From UBA5704 sp036264355 (GTDB lineage Bacteria > Acidobacteriota > Thermoanaerobaculia > Multivoradales > UBA5704): 64,000 nucleotides of DNA. The number at the start of each line of letters is the position of its first letter. The first letter of the stretch is position 1. This document shows, piece by piece, positions 8,254 through 16,891 of this stretch. The stretch spans positions 13,809 to 77,808 of the forward strand of contig DATARD010000047.1 of the NCBI GenBank assembly GCA_036264355.1. Direction: 5' to 3'. The position numbers were made by a program, and so were the translations under genes. The notes under the pieces are model-generated. The model was not told where the DNA came from. It saw only the letters and a program-made list of their open reading frames with translations, and did not search any database.

Positions 8254-11049
8254 ATGACGAACGGAATCCTCGCCCTCCTCCAGACGGCGCAAGCGACACC
8301 GGCGGCGACCCCCTCCGGCATCTGGGCGAGCAATGGGGACAAGATCATCGTCGCCGTTGTCACCACCGTTATCACCACCGTCGTAGTCCTTATCCTGTCC
8401 GAGTCCATCAAGGCACTGCTGAAAAAGATCGGGAGCTGGATCGAGACCGCTTTCGCCGGTCTCGGCTGGCGTTTCCGCAAGCGCTACCTGGCGGCGCTGG
8501 CCGACGGCCACCGCTGGCTCAAGCTGATCGGCGTCTACAGCTCGACGAATCTCCATGCGCCGCGATTGCAGGAGGTATACGTCTCTCTCCGCCTGGCTGC
8601 TGCCAAGGGGGATGACGGACCGCGCTTCGCCTGGAACGACGTCTTGGCGCCGGAGGAGAAGCGGCTGGTGATCCTGGGTAGCCCTGGTGCCGGCAAGTCG
8701 ACGCTTCTCGATTATCTGGTGCTCGTTTTCACCGGCGCCGTGCGGCATCCGCTGCGCGAGCGGTTGGGCGGCCCGTTCCCCCTGATCGCCCGTCTCCGCG
8801 AGTTGGGGAGCGAAGGGGCGGAGTCGCTGACCGCCTTGCTGGCGAAGACCGCGCCTCTCAAGCAGATCCCGGCCGGCTATCCGGAACGGTGGCTGAAGCG
8901 CGGCGGCTGCATCGTCCTCCTCGACGGCCTCGACGAGGTGTTGGACGAATCGCGCCACGTCCGGGCCGTCCGGGAGATCGAGAGCCTGGTCGGCGACTAT
9001 CCGGAGAACGTCTACGTGGTGACCTGCCGGGTGGCCGGCTGGCGCAATCAGCTCCCGGGGTTCCGCACCTGGGAGATCCAACCGTTCACCGGAGACGACA
9101 TCCGCAAGTTCCTCGGCGTCTGGTACCGCGAGGTGCTGCGCACGCAGGCGGTCAATCTCCTGGGTGTCTCGCCGAAACTGGACCAGATGCAGGAGGCAGA
9201 GCGGACCGCGTTTGAAGAAGCCGGCCGGCGTGTGGAGGCTCTGTGGCAGTCGCTCTCCGGCAACGAGGGCCTGCTGCGGATCGCTTCGACGCCGCTCCTC
9301 CTGTCGCTGATGGCCTTCGTCCACTATCACAAGGTCGACCTTCCCAAGGGGCGAGCCCGGCTGTACGGGGATTGCGTGGAGATTCTTCTCGATCTCTGGG
9401 ACCGGAAGGACAAGCGGCTGGAGCTTCCCGAGGTCACGCTCAAAGAGAAGAGGATGGTGCTCGAAGCCATCGCCTTCCACTATCTGAAGGAGGATCTTCT
9501 AGAAGCGGACCTGCCGATGCTCGCCGGGCTGGTCCAGCCTGTCCTCCCAAAGATCAAAGTCCAGATCACGGCGGAGAACCTGCTCCAGCAGATCTGGAAG
9601 CGCTCCGGCATCCTGCAGGAGCAGCGCCTTGGTTTCTACGGCTTCGCCCACCGCGCGCTGCACGACTACCTGGCCGCCGCTTGCGTGGTGGAGCACGAGC
9701 GCGACGCGCTGCTTCTGGAACGGGCCGGCGAGGAGCGCTGGCGGGAGGTGATCCTGATCGCCGCCGGCCTCGCCCCCGCGGGCCGTGCGGCGCGGCTGGT
9801 GGAGTCCCTCCTCGCCCGCGGTGGCGAGTCCGGAGCGGAACTGGAGATGGCGGGCCTGACCCTCGCCGAAGACGTTCAGCTCGGCGACGATCTGCGGGCC
9901 GAGGTGAAGAAGCGGCTGCTCGACCGGCTCACGAAGGAAGAGGCCGCGGGGCCGTTCCGGCGGTTGGCCAGCGCGCTGGTGACCGCGGATCTGGAGGCGG
10001 CGCGACAGTGGATGGAGGATGTGCTGCGCGGGCGCGATCCGGAGCGGCAGAAGCGGGTTCTGGCGCTTTTGCCGGAGCTGGGCGAGACGCAGTCCAAGCC
10101 GATGGCGTCTCTGCTTGTGCGGCTGATTGGGGAGGAGACAGGCGAAGCAGGGATCAGAGCTCAAGCGGCACAGGTTTTGGCGGGCATCCGATTTTCGCCC
10201 GATGCCGAGACTTGGCGGGTACTGGAGTCGGCGCAGCAGGGGGCACCGGCTCTGAGGAGGGCTGCCGCGTGGGCCTGGTGCGAGCTCGGGCGGGCGGTGG
10301 ATTTCGGTTTGGTCAAGGTGCCAGCCGGAGAGTTCTTGATGGGCAGTAGGGAAGGAGATGTCCATTCGGAGGAGAAGCCGCAGCACCCCCTCTATCTGCC
10401 GGACTTCTATATTGGGAAAGCTCCGGTGACGGTTGAGGCGTTCCGCAATTTTCTCAGGCAGAGCGGGCACCCGCTGGAAGATCAGGCGGACTTCGACCGG
10501 TGGAACAAGCACACCGATCACCCTGTCGTCGGAGTGAGCTGGCACGATGCTTTGGCGTTCGCCGGCTGGCAGGGCTACGTCTTGCCGAGCGAGGCGGAGT
10601 GGGAAAAGGCGGCGCGGGGAACCGACGGCCGGCAGTACCCTTGGGGCAACGAGTGGAAGGCTGAATGCGCGAATACTTCTGAATACTGGGGTACAGAAGG
10701 CGGGAGGCGGCTTCCTTGGGCGGCCCTGTTACCGCGGAAAGGCCATTCGACGACGACGCCTGTTGGAAGATTCTCGCCGCAAGGGGATTCTCCTTACAAC
10801 TGCGTGGACATGGCGGGGAACGTGTGGGAGTTGACGCGGAGCTGTTTTTCCACCTACCCATACGATTCCTTGGACGGCCGTGAAGATCTGGAAGCATCGG
10901 CGCAAGCCGCCCGTGTGATACGCGGCGGCGCGTTCGCCTACACATCGAGGTACGTCCGTTGTGCCTTCCGGTACGTGTCCAGCCAGGACGGCGGGAACGT
11001 CTTCGTAGGATTCCGGGTTGTGTTGTACCCATTCCGCTCTGATATCTGA
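8254..11049 (+). CDS. Membrane-anchored NACHT NTPase with C-terminal formylglycine-generating-enzyme-like domain
   Basis: This protein of about 931 residues has three parts. A membrane helix (IIVAVVTTVITTVVVLILS, about residues 29-47) is followed by a NACHT domain with Walker A LGSPGAGKSTLL (Lys148) and Walker B CIVLLDGLDEVLD, a region that may be a helical sensor, and a C-terminal FGE-sulfatase/SUMF1-like domain (about 685-930). The last carries GEFLMGS, YVLPSEAEWEKAARG, YPWGNE, DMAGNVWELT and VIRGGAF. NACHT proteins are STAND-type switches related to NLR immune sensors, and several bacterial ones protect against phage. FGE-like domains also occur as binding or effector modules in such proteins. 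No partner gene is apparent. An upstream GTG at 8233 would add seven residues; neither start has a good ribosome site. Confidence 0.85.
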   Translation: MTNGILALLQTAQATPAATPSGIWASNGDKIIVAVVTTVITTVVVLILSESIKALLKKIGSWIETAFAGLGWRFRKRYLAALADGHRWLKLIGVYSSTNLHAPRLQEVYVSLRLAAAKGDDGPRFAWNDVLAPEEKRLVILGSPGAGKSTLLDYLVLVFTGAVRHPLRERLGGPFPLIARLRELGSEGAESLTALLAKTAPLKQIPAGYPERWLKRGGCIVLLDGLDEVLDESRHVRAVREIESLVGDYPENVYVVTCRVAGWRNQLPGFRTWEIQPFTGDDIRKFLGVWYREVLRTQAVNLLGVSPKLDQMQEAERTAFEEAGRRVEALWQSLSGNEGLLRIASTPLLLSLMAFVHYHKVDLPKGRARLYGDCVEILLDLWDRKDKRLELPEVTLKEKRMVLEAIAFHYLKEDLLEADLPMLAGLVQPVLPKIKVQITAENLLQQIWKRSGILQEQRLGFYGFAHRALHDYLAAACVVEHERDALLLERAGEERWREVILIAAGLAPAGRAARLVESLLARGGESGAELEMAGLTLAEDVQLGDDLRAEVKKRLLDRLTKEEAAGPFRRLASALVTADLEAARQWMEDVLRGRDPERQKRVLALLPELGETQSKPMASLLVRLIGEETGEAGIRAQAAQVLAGIRFSPDAETWRVLESAQQGAPALRRAAAWAWCELGRAVDFGLVKVPAGEFLMGSREGDVHSEEKPQHPLYLPDFYIGKAPVTVEAFRNFLRQSGHPLEDQADFDRWNKHTDHPVVGVSWHDALAFAGWQGYVLPSEAEWEKAARGTDGRQYPWGNEWKAECANTSEYWGTEGGRRLPWAALLPRKGHSTTTPVGRFSPQGDSPYNCVDMAGNVWELTRSCFSTYPYDSLDGREDLEASAQAARVIRGGAFAYTSRYVRCAFRYVSSQDGGNVFVGFRVVLYPFRSDI

Positions 11050-11171
11050 AACCTCGGTCTCTGAATCTGTGGGCCTCTGTTTCTTTTCTTGAAGAAGGGG
11101 GAGTCCAGGGGGGGCCCCCTCTGGAGGGTGCTGCGGCCACTCCGGCGCCTTGGGCCTCAAACCCGACGGGC

Positions 11172-11377
11172 CAGAGAGTCTCTGGGCGGCCGAAAAGACT
11201 TGCCGAGCCGTCGAGAGAGTCGCTGGGCGGAGGAAATGCCTTCACGGACCATCGAGAGAGGCTCTGGACTGAGGAAATGCCTTCACGGACCGTCGAGAGA
11301 CTCTCTCGGCCGAGGAAATGGTTTGACGAGCCGTCGAGAGAGTCTCTGGCCGCGGCAGTGACTCTCCCGACGCGCTC
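11172..11377. repeat. Five-copy tandem array, 41-bp unit
   Basis: Five units begin at 11172, 11213, 11254, 11295 and 11336, each 41 bp (the last about 42). Each opens with GAGAGAGTCTCTGGGCGG-like bases and closes with GACCGTC or GAGCCGTC. Units 2 and 3 share a 20-base block from GAGGAAATG to CACGGACC. The array lies in the 571-bp gap between the NACHT-FGE gene and the Uma2 gene. No frame through it looks like a protein. Confidence 0.85.
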
Positions 11378-11426
11378 GCCGGGCAACGATCGGGACGAGA
11401 AGAGGCTCTGGAGCGGCAAAGTGCGG

Positions 11427-11490
11427 CTTCGGCCGTTTGGCCGAAGAAGGGCGGCCACGCAGGGTGCCTTCGGCATCCTGCGGACCGCCC
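11427..11490. repeat. Two adjacent strong hairpins upstream of Uma2 gene
   Basis: Hairpin one pairs CTTCGGCC (11427-11434) with GGCCGAAG (11439-11446) around GTTT. Hairpin two (11449-11490) pairs GGGCGG, CGCAGG and TGCC with GGCA, CCTGCG and CCGCCC around a TTC loop. Neither is followed by a T-run. They may terminate the NACHT-FGE transcript or be remnants of a small palindromic element. The rest of the 11050-11620 gap shows nothing recognisable. Confidence 0.5.
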
Positions 11491-11620
11491 CTACGAGGGC
11501 AGGGCAAGGCGGGGACCTGCCGAGCCCTGAACCCCATGGTAGACTCATTCCGCGGGAAAGCGGACCCCGGTGGCTGGTTGGCGCCACTTCGTGGTGTCCG
11601 GAGGAGAAGGCAGGTATCCT

Positions 11621-12316
11621 ATGGCCGCATTACCGCTCCAGCACGAGATCGACTATCCGGAATCCGACGGGAGGCCCTTGGGAGAGACCGACTGGCACCG
11701 CGAGGAGATCCTCGACTTGATCTATGCCCTGCAGGAGCGCTACCGGGATGCTCCTGACGTCTATGTCTCGGGTAACCTCTTTGTCTATTACGTCCAGGGG
11801 GACCCTTCGAAGTGCGTCTGCCCGGACGTCTTCCTTGTCCAGGGTGTTGCCAAGGAGAAGAGGCCGGTCTACAAGCTCTGGGAGGAGGGCAAGGGGCCGT
11901 CCCTGGTGATCGAGATGGCGTCGAAGACGACTTGGGAAGAGGATCTGGAGGCGAAGAAGACGAAGTATGCCCGCATCGGTGTGCTGGAGTACTTCCTGTT
12001 CGATCCTCTGGATCAGTACCTGCATCCGCGCCTGCAGGGATTTCGCATGGTGGGTGGACGCTACCTCTCGATTCCGGCAGCGGCCGACGGTTCGCTGGTC
12101 AGCCAGGTGACCGGTCTGAAGCTGTCGCTCGAAGGCATGAGACTGCGCTTGGTGGATCTGGCGAGCGGCGAGCCTCTGTTGTGGACCACCGAGGAAGCGG
12201 ATGCCCGCAAAGCGGCCGAAGCAGCCCGGGAGGCCGCCGAAGCCAAAGCCCGAGCGGCGGAGGAAGAGATTCTCCGGCTGCGCCGTGCGCTCGGCGAGCG
12301 CCGTTCCACGAGTTGA
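11621..12316 (+). CDS. Uma2-family (DUF820) PD-(D/E)XK nuclease-like protein with coiled-coil tail
   Basis: The 231-residue protein shows Uma2 features: VCPDVFLVQGV (catalytic Asp region), GPSLVIEMASKTTWEED (ExK-like region) and KYARIGVLEYFLFDP. The last 50 residues are an Ala/Glu/Arg-rich coiled coil, common in this family. Uma2 proteins have a restriction-endonuclease fold but no settled function, and they multiply in cyanobacteria, planctomycetes and acidobacteria. I chose the ATG at 11621 because GGAGGAGAAGGCAGG precedes it; an upstream ATG at 11570 would add 17 unlikely residues. Confidence 0.85.
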   Translation: MAALPLQHEIDYPESDGRPLGETDWHREEILDLIYALQERYRDAPDVYVSGNLFVYYVQGDPSKCVCPDVFLVQGVAKEKRPVYKLWEEGKGPSLVIEMASKTTWEEDLEAKKTKYARIGVLEYFLFDPLDQYLHPRLQGFRMVGGRYLSIPAAADGSLVSQVTGLKLSLEGMRLRLVDLASGEPLLWTTEEADARKAAEAAREAAEAKARAAEEEILRLRRALGERRSTS

Positions 12317-12341
12317 CAGCCCCTCTCCCTCCTCCTATACT
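12313..12341 (+). promoter_or_regulatory. Consensus sigma70 promoter of rpsA
   Basis: TTGACA (12313-12318) is followed after exactly 17 bp by TATACT (12336-12341). The -35 box overlaps the TGA stop of the Uma2 gene. Initiation would be expected near 12348, giving rpsA a leader of about 100 bases. This is one of the closest matches to consensus in the window, as expected for a ribosomal gene. Confidence 0.75.
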
Positions 12342-12349
12342 CGAAGGCC

Positions 12350-12400
12350 CGAGTTCTCAAAGACTTAAAGCCAGAACTCGAACCCCCCACGCTCGTGGGG
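12350..12400 (+). promoter_or_regulatory. rpsA leader with two hairpins
   Basis: CGAGTTCT (12350-12357) pairs perfectly with AGAACTCG (12373-12380) around a 15-base loop. Next, CCCCAC (12385-12390) pairs with GTGGGG (12395-12400) around GCTC. Both lie between the predicted transcription start and the ribosome site. S1 represses its own translation in enterobacteria through leader hairpins; a similar role here is inference. Confidence 0.45.
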
Positions 12401-12447
12401 CGACCGGGCGCGTGCGCCTGGAATCCATGCCAAGGAGGTAGTTTGTA

Positions 12448-14199
12448 ATGCCGGCGAGTAAAGAACAGGACCTGCCGACGTTGACGGCCGAGTCCGACGA
12501 CGACGAGCAGCTCAGTGCGGAGGCTTACAAAAAGCTGCTCGATCTGTATGACGACAGCATGCGCAATCTCACCGAGGGTGAGATCGTGCCCGGACGGGTG
12601 ATCGGCATCACGGCGAACTCCGTCATCGTGGACGTGGGCTACAAGTCGGAGGGGCTGGTCCCCATCGACGAGTTCATGGACCGTGACGGATCACTGCAGG
12701 TCAAGGAAGGCGACGAAGTCGATGTCCTCCTCGAGAAGACCGAGGACCTCGAGGGACACGTCCTCCTCTCGTTCACCAAGGCTCAGCGCATGCGCCGCTG
12801 GACCGAGGTGGAGAAGGCATACAAGGACGGCCGCATCATCAAGGGGCGCGTCACCGACCGGATCAAGGGCGGCCTGACGGTGGACGTCGGGTTGCGCGCC
12901 TTCCTGCCCGGTTCGCTGGTCGACATCAAGCCGGTGAAGAACCTCGAGTCGCTGCGTGGCCAGGAGTTGGAGTTCAAGGTCATCAGCCTCGACCGCCGGC
13001 GCAACAACATCGTCCTCTCCCGCAAGGCCGTGCTCGAAACCGAGCTGGTCAAGAAGAAGGCCGAGACGCTGAAGCGGCTGGAGGAGGGGGCCCGGCTCAA
13101 GGGCGTGGTCAAGAACATCACCGACTACGGCGTGTTCATCGACCTCGGCGGCATCGACGGCCTGCTGCACATCACCGACATCTCCTGGGGCCGCGTCAAT
13201 CATCCCTCCGAGCACTTCACGGTGGGCGACGAGGTCGAGGTGGTCGTGCTCAAGTTCGATCCCGAGACCGAGCGTGTCTCCCTGGGCTACAAGCAGAAGA
13301 GCGACGATCCCTGGACGCTGGTCGACAAGAAGTACCCCATCGGCTCGCGGGTCAAGGGCCGGGTGGTGTCGCTGGTCGACTACGGCGCGTTCGTCGAGAT
13401 CGAGGAGGGCGTCGAGGGTCTCATCCACGTCAGCGAGATGTCGTGGACCAAGAAGGTCGTCAACCCCGCCAAGATCCTCGAAGTGGGCGACGAAGTGGAG
13501 GCGATCGTCTCCGAGCTGGACATGGACCAGCGCCGCATCTCCCTGTCGCTCCGCCAGACCGAGCGCAACCCGTGGGAAGAGCTGGAGGACACCCATCCCG
13601 AGGGGAGCATCATCGAAGGCAAGGTGCGCAACCTCACCGAGTTCGGCGCCTTTGTGGAGATCACGGACGGCATCGACGGCCTCATCCACGTCTCCGACAT
13701 GAGCTGGACGAAGCGGGTCAAGCATCCCAGCGAGATCCTCAAGAAGGGCGATGTGGTGCGCGCCCGGATCACCAACATCGACGTCGAGAACCAGCGCGTC
13801 TCCCTGTCGATCAAGGAGTTCATGCCCAACGAGTGGCAGGACTTCGCCGACCACCACCACGTCGGCGACGCCCTGGAAGGCCGCGTCGTCAACGTGACCG
13901 ACTTCGGGCTGTTCATCGACATCTACAACGGTCTCGAGGGCCTCGCCCACATCAGCGAGATCGAGCTGGCGGCCGGCAGCAAGCTGGAAGACCACTACAA
14001 GGTCGGAGACTGGGTGCGCACCCGCATCCTGCGCATCGAGGAGGAGGAGAAGAAGGTCGGCCTCTCCATGCGTGGCGTCGGCCAGCCTTCCGAGGCGGAG
14101 CTCGCCGAGCTCCAGGCAGCCTACGAAGCGCGGATGGGCAGCATCGAGCCGCGGCCCAAGAAGCGCGACGCGCAGGACGAGACCGAAGAGCAGCAGTAG
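12448..14199 (+). CDS. rpsA: 30S ribosomal protein S1
   Basis: The 583-residue protein has six consecutive S1 RNA-binding (OB-fold) domains. The later ones repeat the pattern G-x-V-x-x-x-x-x-(D/E)-(Y/F)-G-A-F-V-E, then G-L-(I/L)-H-(I/V)-S-(E/D) about every 87 residues. S1 helps the 30S subunit bind and unfold mRNA. Length and domain number match the Gram-negative form. An AAGGAGGTAG ribosome site precedes ATG 12448. An IHF/HU gene follows, echoing the rpsA-ihfB order of proteobacteria. Confidence 0.97.
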   Translation: MPASKEQDLPTLTAESDDDEQLSAEAYKKLLDLYDDSMRNLTEGEIVPGRVIGITANSVIVDVGYKSEGLVPIDEFMDRDGSLQVKEGDEVDVLLEKTEDLEGHVLLSFTKAQRMRRWTEVEKAYKDGRIIKGRVTDRIKGGLTVDVGLRAFLPGSLVDIKPVKNLESLRGQELEFKVISLDRRRNNIVLSRKAVLETELVKKKAETLKRLEEGARLKGVVKNITDYGVFIDLGGIDGLLHITDISWGRVNHPSEHFTVGDEVEVVVLKFDPETERVSLGYKQKSDDPWTLVDKKYPIGSRVKGRVVSLVDYGAFVEIEEGVEGLIHVSEMSWTKKVVNPAKILEVGDEVEAIVSELDMDQRRISLSLRQTERNPWEELEDTHPEGSIIEGKVRNLTEFGAFVEITDGIDGLIHVSDMSWTKRVKHPSEILKKGDVVRARITNIDVENQRVSLSIKEFMPNEWQDFADHHHVGDALEGRVVNVTDFGLFIDIYNGLEGLAHISEIELAAGSKLEDHYKVGDWVRTRILRIEEEEKKVGLSMRGVGQPSEAELAELQAAYEARMGSIEPRPKKRDAQDETEEQQ

Positions 14200-14237
14200 A
14201 CGAAGACGGACCACAGGCCGTTGTCGACCTAGGGTCG

Positions 14238-14261
14238 GGCGGGCTCCGGGCGGAGCCCGCC
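14238..14261. terminator. 10-bp GC-rich hairpin between rpsA and IHF/HU gene
   Basis: GGCGGGCTCC (14238-14247) pairs perfectly with GGAGCCCGCC (14252-14261) around GGGC. No T-run follows, so it may pause or process the transcript rather than end it fully, letting the IHF/HU gene be expressed at a different level from rpsA. Confidence 0.5.
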
Positions 14262-14286
14262 TCTCCCGTTGAGAAAGGGGTGGGAG

Positions 14287-14595
14287 ATGGCGTCGTCCCT
14301 GATCAAAGACGGCATGACCAAGGCGGAGCTGGTGGAGGAGGTCGCCCGCACCACGCAGCTCACCAAGAAGCACGCGGAGATCATCGTCAACACGGTGTTC
14401 GACAGCATCGTCAGCTCGCTCAAGGACGGTGAGAAGATCGAGCTGCGCGGTTTCGGCAGCTTCCGTATCCGCCACCGCGGTGCGCGCACCGGCCGCAATC
14501 CGAAGACCGGCGACAAGGTCAAGGTGCCGCCGAAGCGGATTCCGTACTTCAAGCCGGGCAAGGAGCTGCGGGAGCTCCTCAACGATCAGTGCTGA
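14287..14595 (+). CDS. IHF/HU-family nucleoid protein (first copy)
   Basis: The 102-residue protein belongs to the bacterial histone-like DNA-bending family: MTKAELVEEVARTTQLTKKHAEI forms the dimerising helices, and GFGSFRIRHRGARTGRNPKTG is the beta-arm signature with the conserved RNPxTG. HU and IHF dimers bend DNA in the minor groove. Position after rpsA suggests an IHF-beta counterpart, with the gene at 32313 as possible alpha. The start at 14287 follows AAAGGGGTGGGAG; an upstream TTG would add six residues. Confidence 0.9.
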   Translation: MASSLIKDGMTKAELVEEVARTTQLTKKHAEIIVNTVFDSIVSSLKDGEKIELRGFGSFRIRHRGARTGRNPKTGDKVKVPPKRIPYFKPGKELRELLNDQC

Positions 14596-14622
14596 GCGGC
14601 TGGCGCTCTCCGACAGGCCCGG

Positions 14623-15111
14623 ATGGATACACTGTTTACTCCCTGGAGGTACTCGGACATCACCCAGAGCGTGCCGGATTCCGAGTGTTTCTTCTGCGCC
14701 GCCGGGAAGGATCCGGATCATCCGGACGGGCTGGTGGTGCATACCGCCCGGCATCACCTGGTGATGCTGAACCTCCATCCCTACTCCAGCGGGCATCTCA
14801 TGGTGGTCCCCTTCGACCATGTGAGCGATCCGCAGGACAGCCCCGCGGAGGCACAGGCGGAGCTCTGGCCGCTGGTCCTCAAAAGCCAGCGGATTCTCAC
14901 CCGGGCCTACGCGCCGCAGGGCTTCAACCTGGGGATGAACCTGGGCAAGCCGGCGGGCGCGGGGGTGCCCGGACATTTCCATTTCCACCTGGTGCCGCGA
15001 TGGGCCGGTGATACCAATTTCATGACCGTGCTGGCGGAGGTCCGTCTGGTTCCCGAGGACCTGCGCCAGTCCCGCGAGCGCCTGCGGGCGCTCTTTTTGC
15101 AGGAGGACTGA
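14623..15111 (+). CDS. HIT-family nucleotide hydrolase/transferase
   Basis: The 162-residue protein carries the histidine-triad motif HFHFHLVPRW near residue 120 and the upstream region HHLVMLNLHPYSSGHLMVVP. The extended C-terminus and CFFCAAG zinc-type cysteine pair resemble the Ap4A phosphorylase-like branch. HIT enzymes hydrolyse or transfer nucleotidyl groups from dinucleoside polyphosphates or nucleoside phosphoramidates. The next gene begins directly after its stop. Confidence 0.9.
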   Translation: MDTLFTPWRYSDITQSVPDSECFFCAAGKDPDHPDGLVVHTARHHLVMLNLHPYSSGHLMVVPFDHVSDPQDSPAEAQAELWPLVLKSQRILTRAYAPQGFNLGMNLGKPAGAGVPGHFHFHLVPRWAGDTNFMTVLAEVRLVPEDLRQSRERLRALFLQED

Positions 15112-15525
15112 TTGGCGGATACCGCGAGCAACGAGACCAAGCCGGCGCCGGCTCTCCCCCGGGTGGGGAATCCGGTGGTGGCGGTGGTCGCCGCTCTTCT
15201 CATCCCGGGCCTCGGGCACGTCTATCTGCGGCGCTGGCGCCGCGGCCTGGCGTTCCTCGTGCTGGTGGCCGTGTCGCTGTGGGTGGGCTGCGCGCTCAAG
15301 GGCAATCTCTACCAGCGCGAGCCGAACGATCCGCTGTCCATCCTGGCGACGCTCGGCGCCATGGGGATGGGCATTTCCTACGTCCTGCTCCGTATGATGG
15401 GCTATGCGGGAGACATCCTGTCCGCCGGGTACGAATACGGCACCGCGTTCCTGCTCACCGCGGGGCTGATGAACTGGCTGCTGGTGCTGGACGCCTGGGA
15501 CATCTCCCGCGGCAAGAAAGAGTGA
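15112..15525 (+). CDS. Small polytopic membrane protein (DUF6677-like)
   Basis: The 137-residue protein has a polar N-terminus and about four membrane helices, beginning with NPVVAVVAALLIPGLGHVYL. The PGLGHxYLxRWxRG pattern resembles TM2/DUF6677-type proteins, whose function is unknown. It starts with TTG immediately after the HIT stop, so translation is probably coupled. The following small membrane gene and lpxB are in the same run. Confidence 0.75.
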   Translation: MADTASNETKPAPALPRVGNPVVAVVAALLIPGLGHVYLRRWRRGLAFLVLVAVSLWVGCALKGNLYQREPNDPLSILATLGAMGMGISYVLLRMMGYAGDILSAGYEYGTAFLLTAGLMNWLLVLDAWDISRGKKE

Positions 15526-15545
15526 CCCTCCAAGGGAAAAAACCA

Positions 15546-15740
15546 ATGCTCAGTCATTTCTTCCTGATGGTGCTCTACGCCTTCCTGGTGAGTGTCTTTT
15601 TCACCCTGCTGTGGCGGCGCCGGCGCCGGGAGCAGGTCAAGCTGTTCCTGCAACTGTTCCTCGGCATGGTGGGCGGGGGACTGCTGGTGGCCTGGTTGAT
15701 GTACCCGTTCCCGCCGGGCCCGCCCGCGCCGATCCCATGA
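15546..15740 (+). CDS. 64-residue membrane protein ahead of lpxB
   Basis: An ATG at 15546 preceded by AAGGGA opens a protein with two membrane helices (FLMVLYAFLVSVFFTLLW and LFLGMVGGGLLVAWLMYP), separated by a strongly basic turn (RRRRREQVK). Its TGA stop overlaps the lpxB ATG (ATGA). Function is unknown. Its place between another membrane protein and lpxB suggests an envelope role (inference). Confidence 0.7.
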   Translation: MLSHFFLMVLYAFLVSVFFTLLWRRRRREQVKLFLQLFLGMVGGGLLVAWLMYPFPPGPPAPIP

Positions 15741-16891
15741 GCCCGCGCTCCCAGGAGCTCCTGGTCGTGGCCGGCGAGGCGTCGGGCGACCTTCACGGCG
15801 CCCGCCTGGTTTCGGAGCTGCACCGCCTGATCCCGGGGCTGTCGGTCTTCGGGCTCGGCGGCGACGAGCTGCGCGCGGCCGGTCTCGATCCGGTGGCGCA
15901 CAGCGCCGAGATCTCGGTGGTGGGGATCACCGAGGTGCTGCGCATCCTCAAGCGGGCGCGCGAGGTGTTCGCTCTGCTCCTCGCCGAGGTGGACCGCCGC
16001 CGTCCGGCCGCCGCGGTGCTGATCGATTTTCCGGACTTCAACCTGCGCCTCGCCAAGGAGCTCAAGAAGCGCGGGGTGCCGGTGGTCTACTACATCAGCC
16101 CGCAGGTGTGGGCCTGGCGCCGCGGCCGGGTGAAGACGATCGCGCAGGTGGTCGACCGCATGCTGGTGCTCTTCCCGTTCGAGGTCGATTTCTACCGCCG
16201 CTTCGGCGTCGACGTCGTGCACGTCGGCCATCCGCTGGTCGACGAGGTGCCGCAGCTCCCGAGCGCCTGGGAGCGCGGCGAGCCGAGCCGTGAGCCCTAC
16301 CGCATCTCCCTGCTCCCCGGCTCGCGGGTGAGCGAGGTGGAGGCGTTGCTGCCGGTGATGCTGCGGGCGGCGGGGAGGCTGGCCGCCGATCTGCCGGTCG
16401 AGATCCTCCTGATCCGCGCGCCCACCGTCCCTCTGGAGATGCTGGAAGAAGAGATCGAGCTCTCCAATCTGCCGGTGCGCATTGTCGGCGATGCTGCCGA
16501 GAACCGATTCGCCGCCATCGCCGACTCCCACCTCGCCCTCTGCGCCTCGGGCACCGCGACCCTGGAGGTCGGGCTGCTCGGCACGCCGATGGTGATGCTC
16601 TACCGCCTGGGCCGCTGGACCTATCTGGTCGCCAAGCTCCTGGTGCATCTCCCCTATGTCAGCCTGGTGAACCTGGTGCTCGGGCGCAAGGTGGTGCCGG
16701 AACTGGTCCAGGGCGCCGCGAGCCCCGAGCGGATCGCGCTCGAAGCCGAGCAGATCCTGCTCGACGAGCGGGAGCGCGACGCCATGCGGGAGGCGCTGGC
16801 CGAGGTGCGCGGCCGGCTGGGCAGCGGCGGCGCCAGCCGGCGGGCCGCCTGCGCAGTGGCGGAGCTGCTGCGCGGCGAGGCGGCGGCGTGA
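15737..16891 (+). CDS. lpxB: Lipid-A-disaccharide synthase
   Basis: The 384-residue protein matches LpxB: N-terminal VVAGEASGDLHGA, SVVGITEVL, IDFPDFNLRLAK, YYISPQVWAWRRGRVK and the C-terminal LCASGTATLEVGLLGTPMVMLYR. It condenses UDP-2,3-diacylglucosamine with lipid X to form the lipid A disaccharide at the inner membrane. The start is the ATG that overlaps the previous stop. The downstream msbA and DUF374 genes also overlap, forming a lipid A operon. Confidence 0.96.
   Translation: MSPRSQELLVVAGEASGDLHGARLVSELHRLIPGLSVFGLGGDELRAAGLDPVAHSAEISVVGITEVLRILKRAREVFALLLAEVDRRRPAAAVLIDFPDFNLRLAKELKKRGVPVVYYISPQVWAWRRGRVKTIAQVVDRMLVLFPFEVDFYRRFGVDVVHVGHPLVDEVPQLPSAWERGEPSREPYRISLLPGSRVSEVEALLPVMLRAAGRLAADLPVEILLIRAPTVPLEMLEEEIELSNLPVRIVGDAAENRFAAIADSHLALCASGTATLEVGLLGTPMVMLYRLGRWTYLVAKLLVHLPYVSLVNLVLGRKVVPELVQGAASPERIALEAEQILLDERERDAMREALAEVRGRLGSGGASRRAACAVAELLRGEAAA

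Noticed and set aside
12691..15546. 951-codon open frame on the minus strand across rpsA and following genes
   Set aside because: It is antisense to rpsA, IHF/HU and HIT genes with clear motifs; high GC keeps the opposite strand open. Its translation is Asp/His/Arg/Val-rich with no domain.
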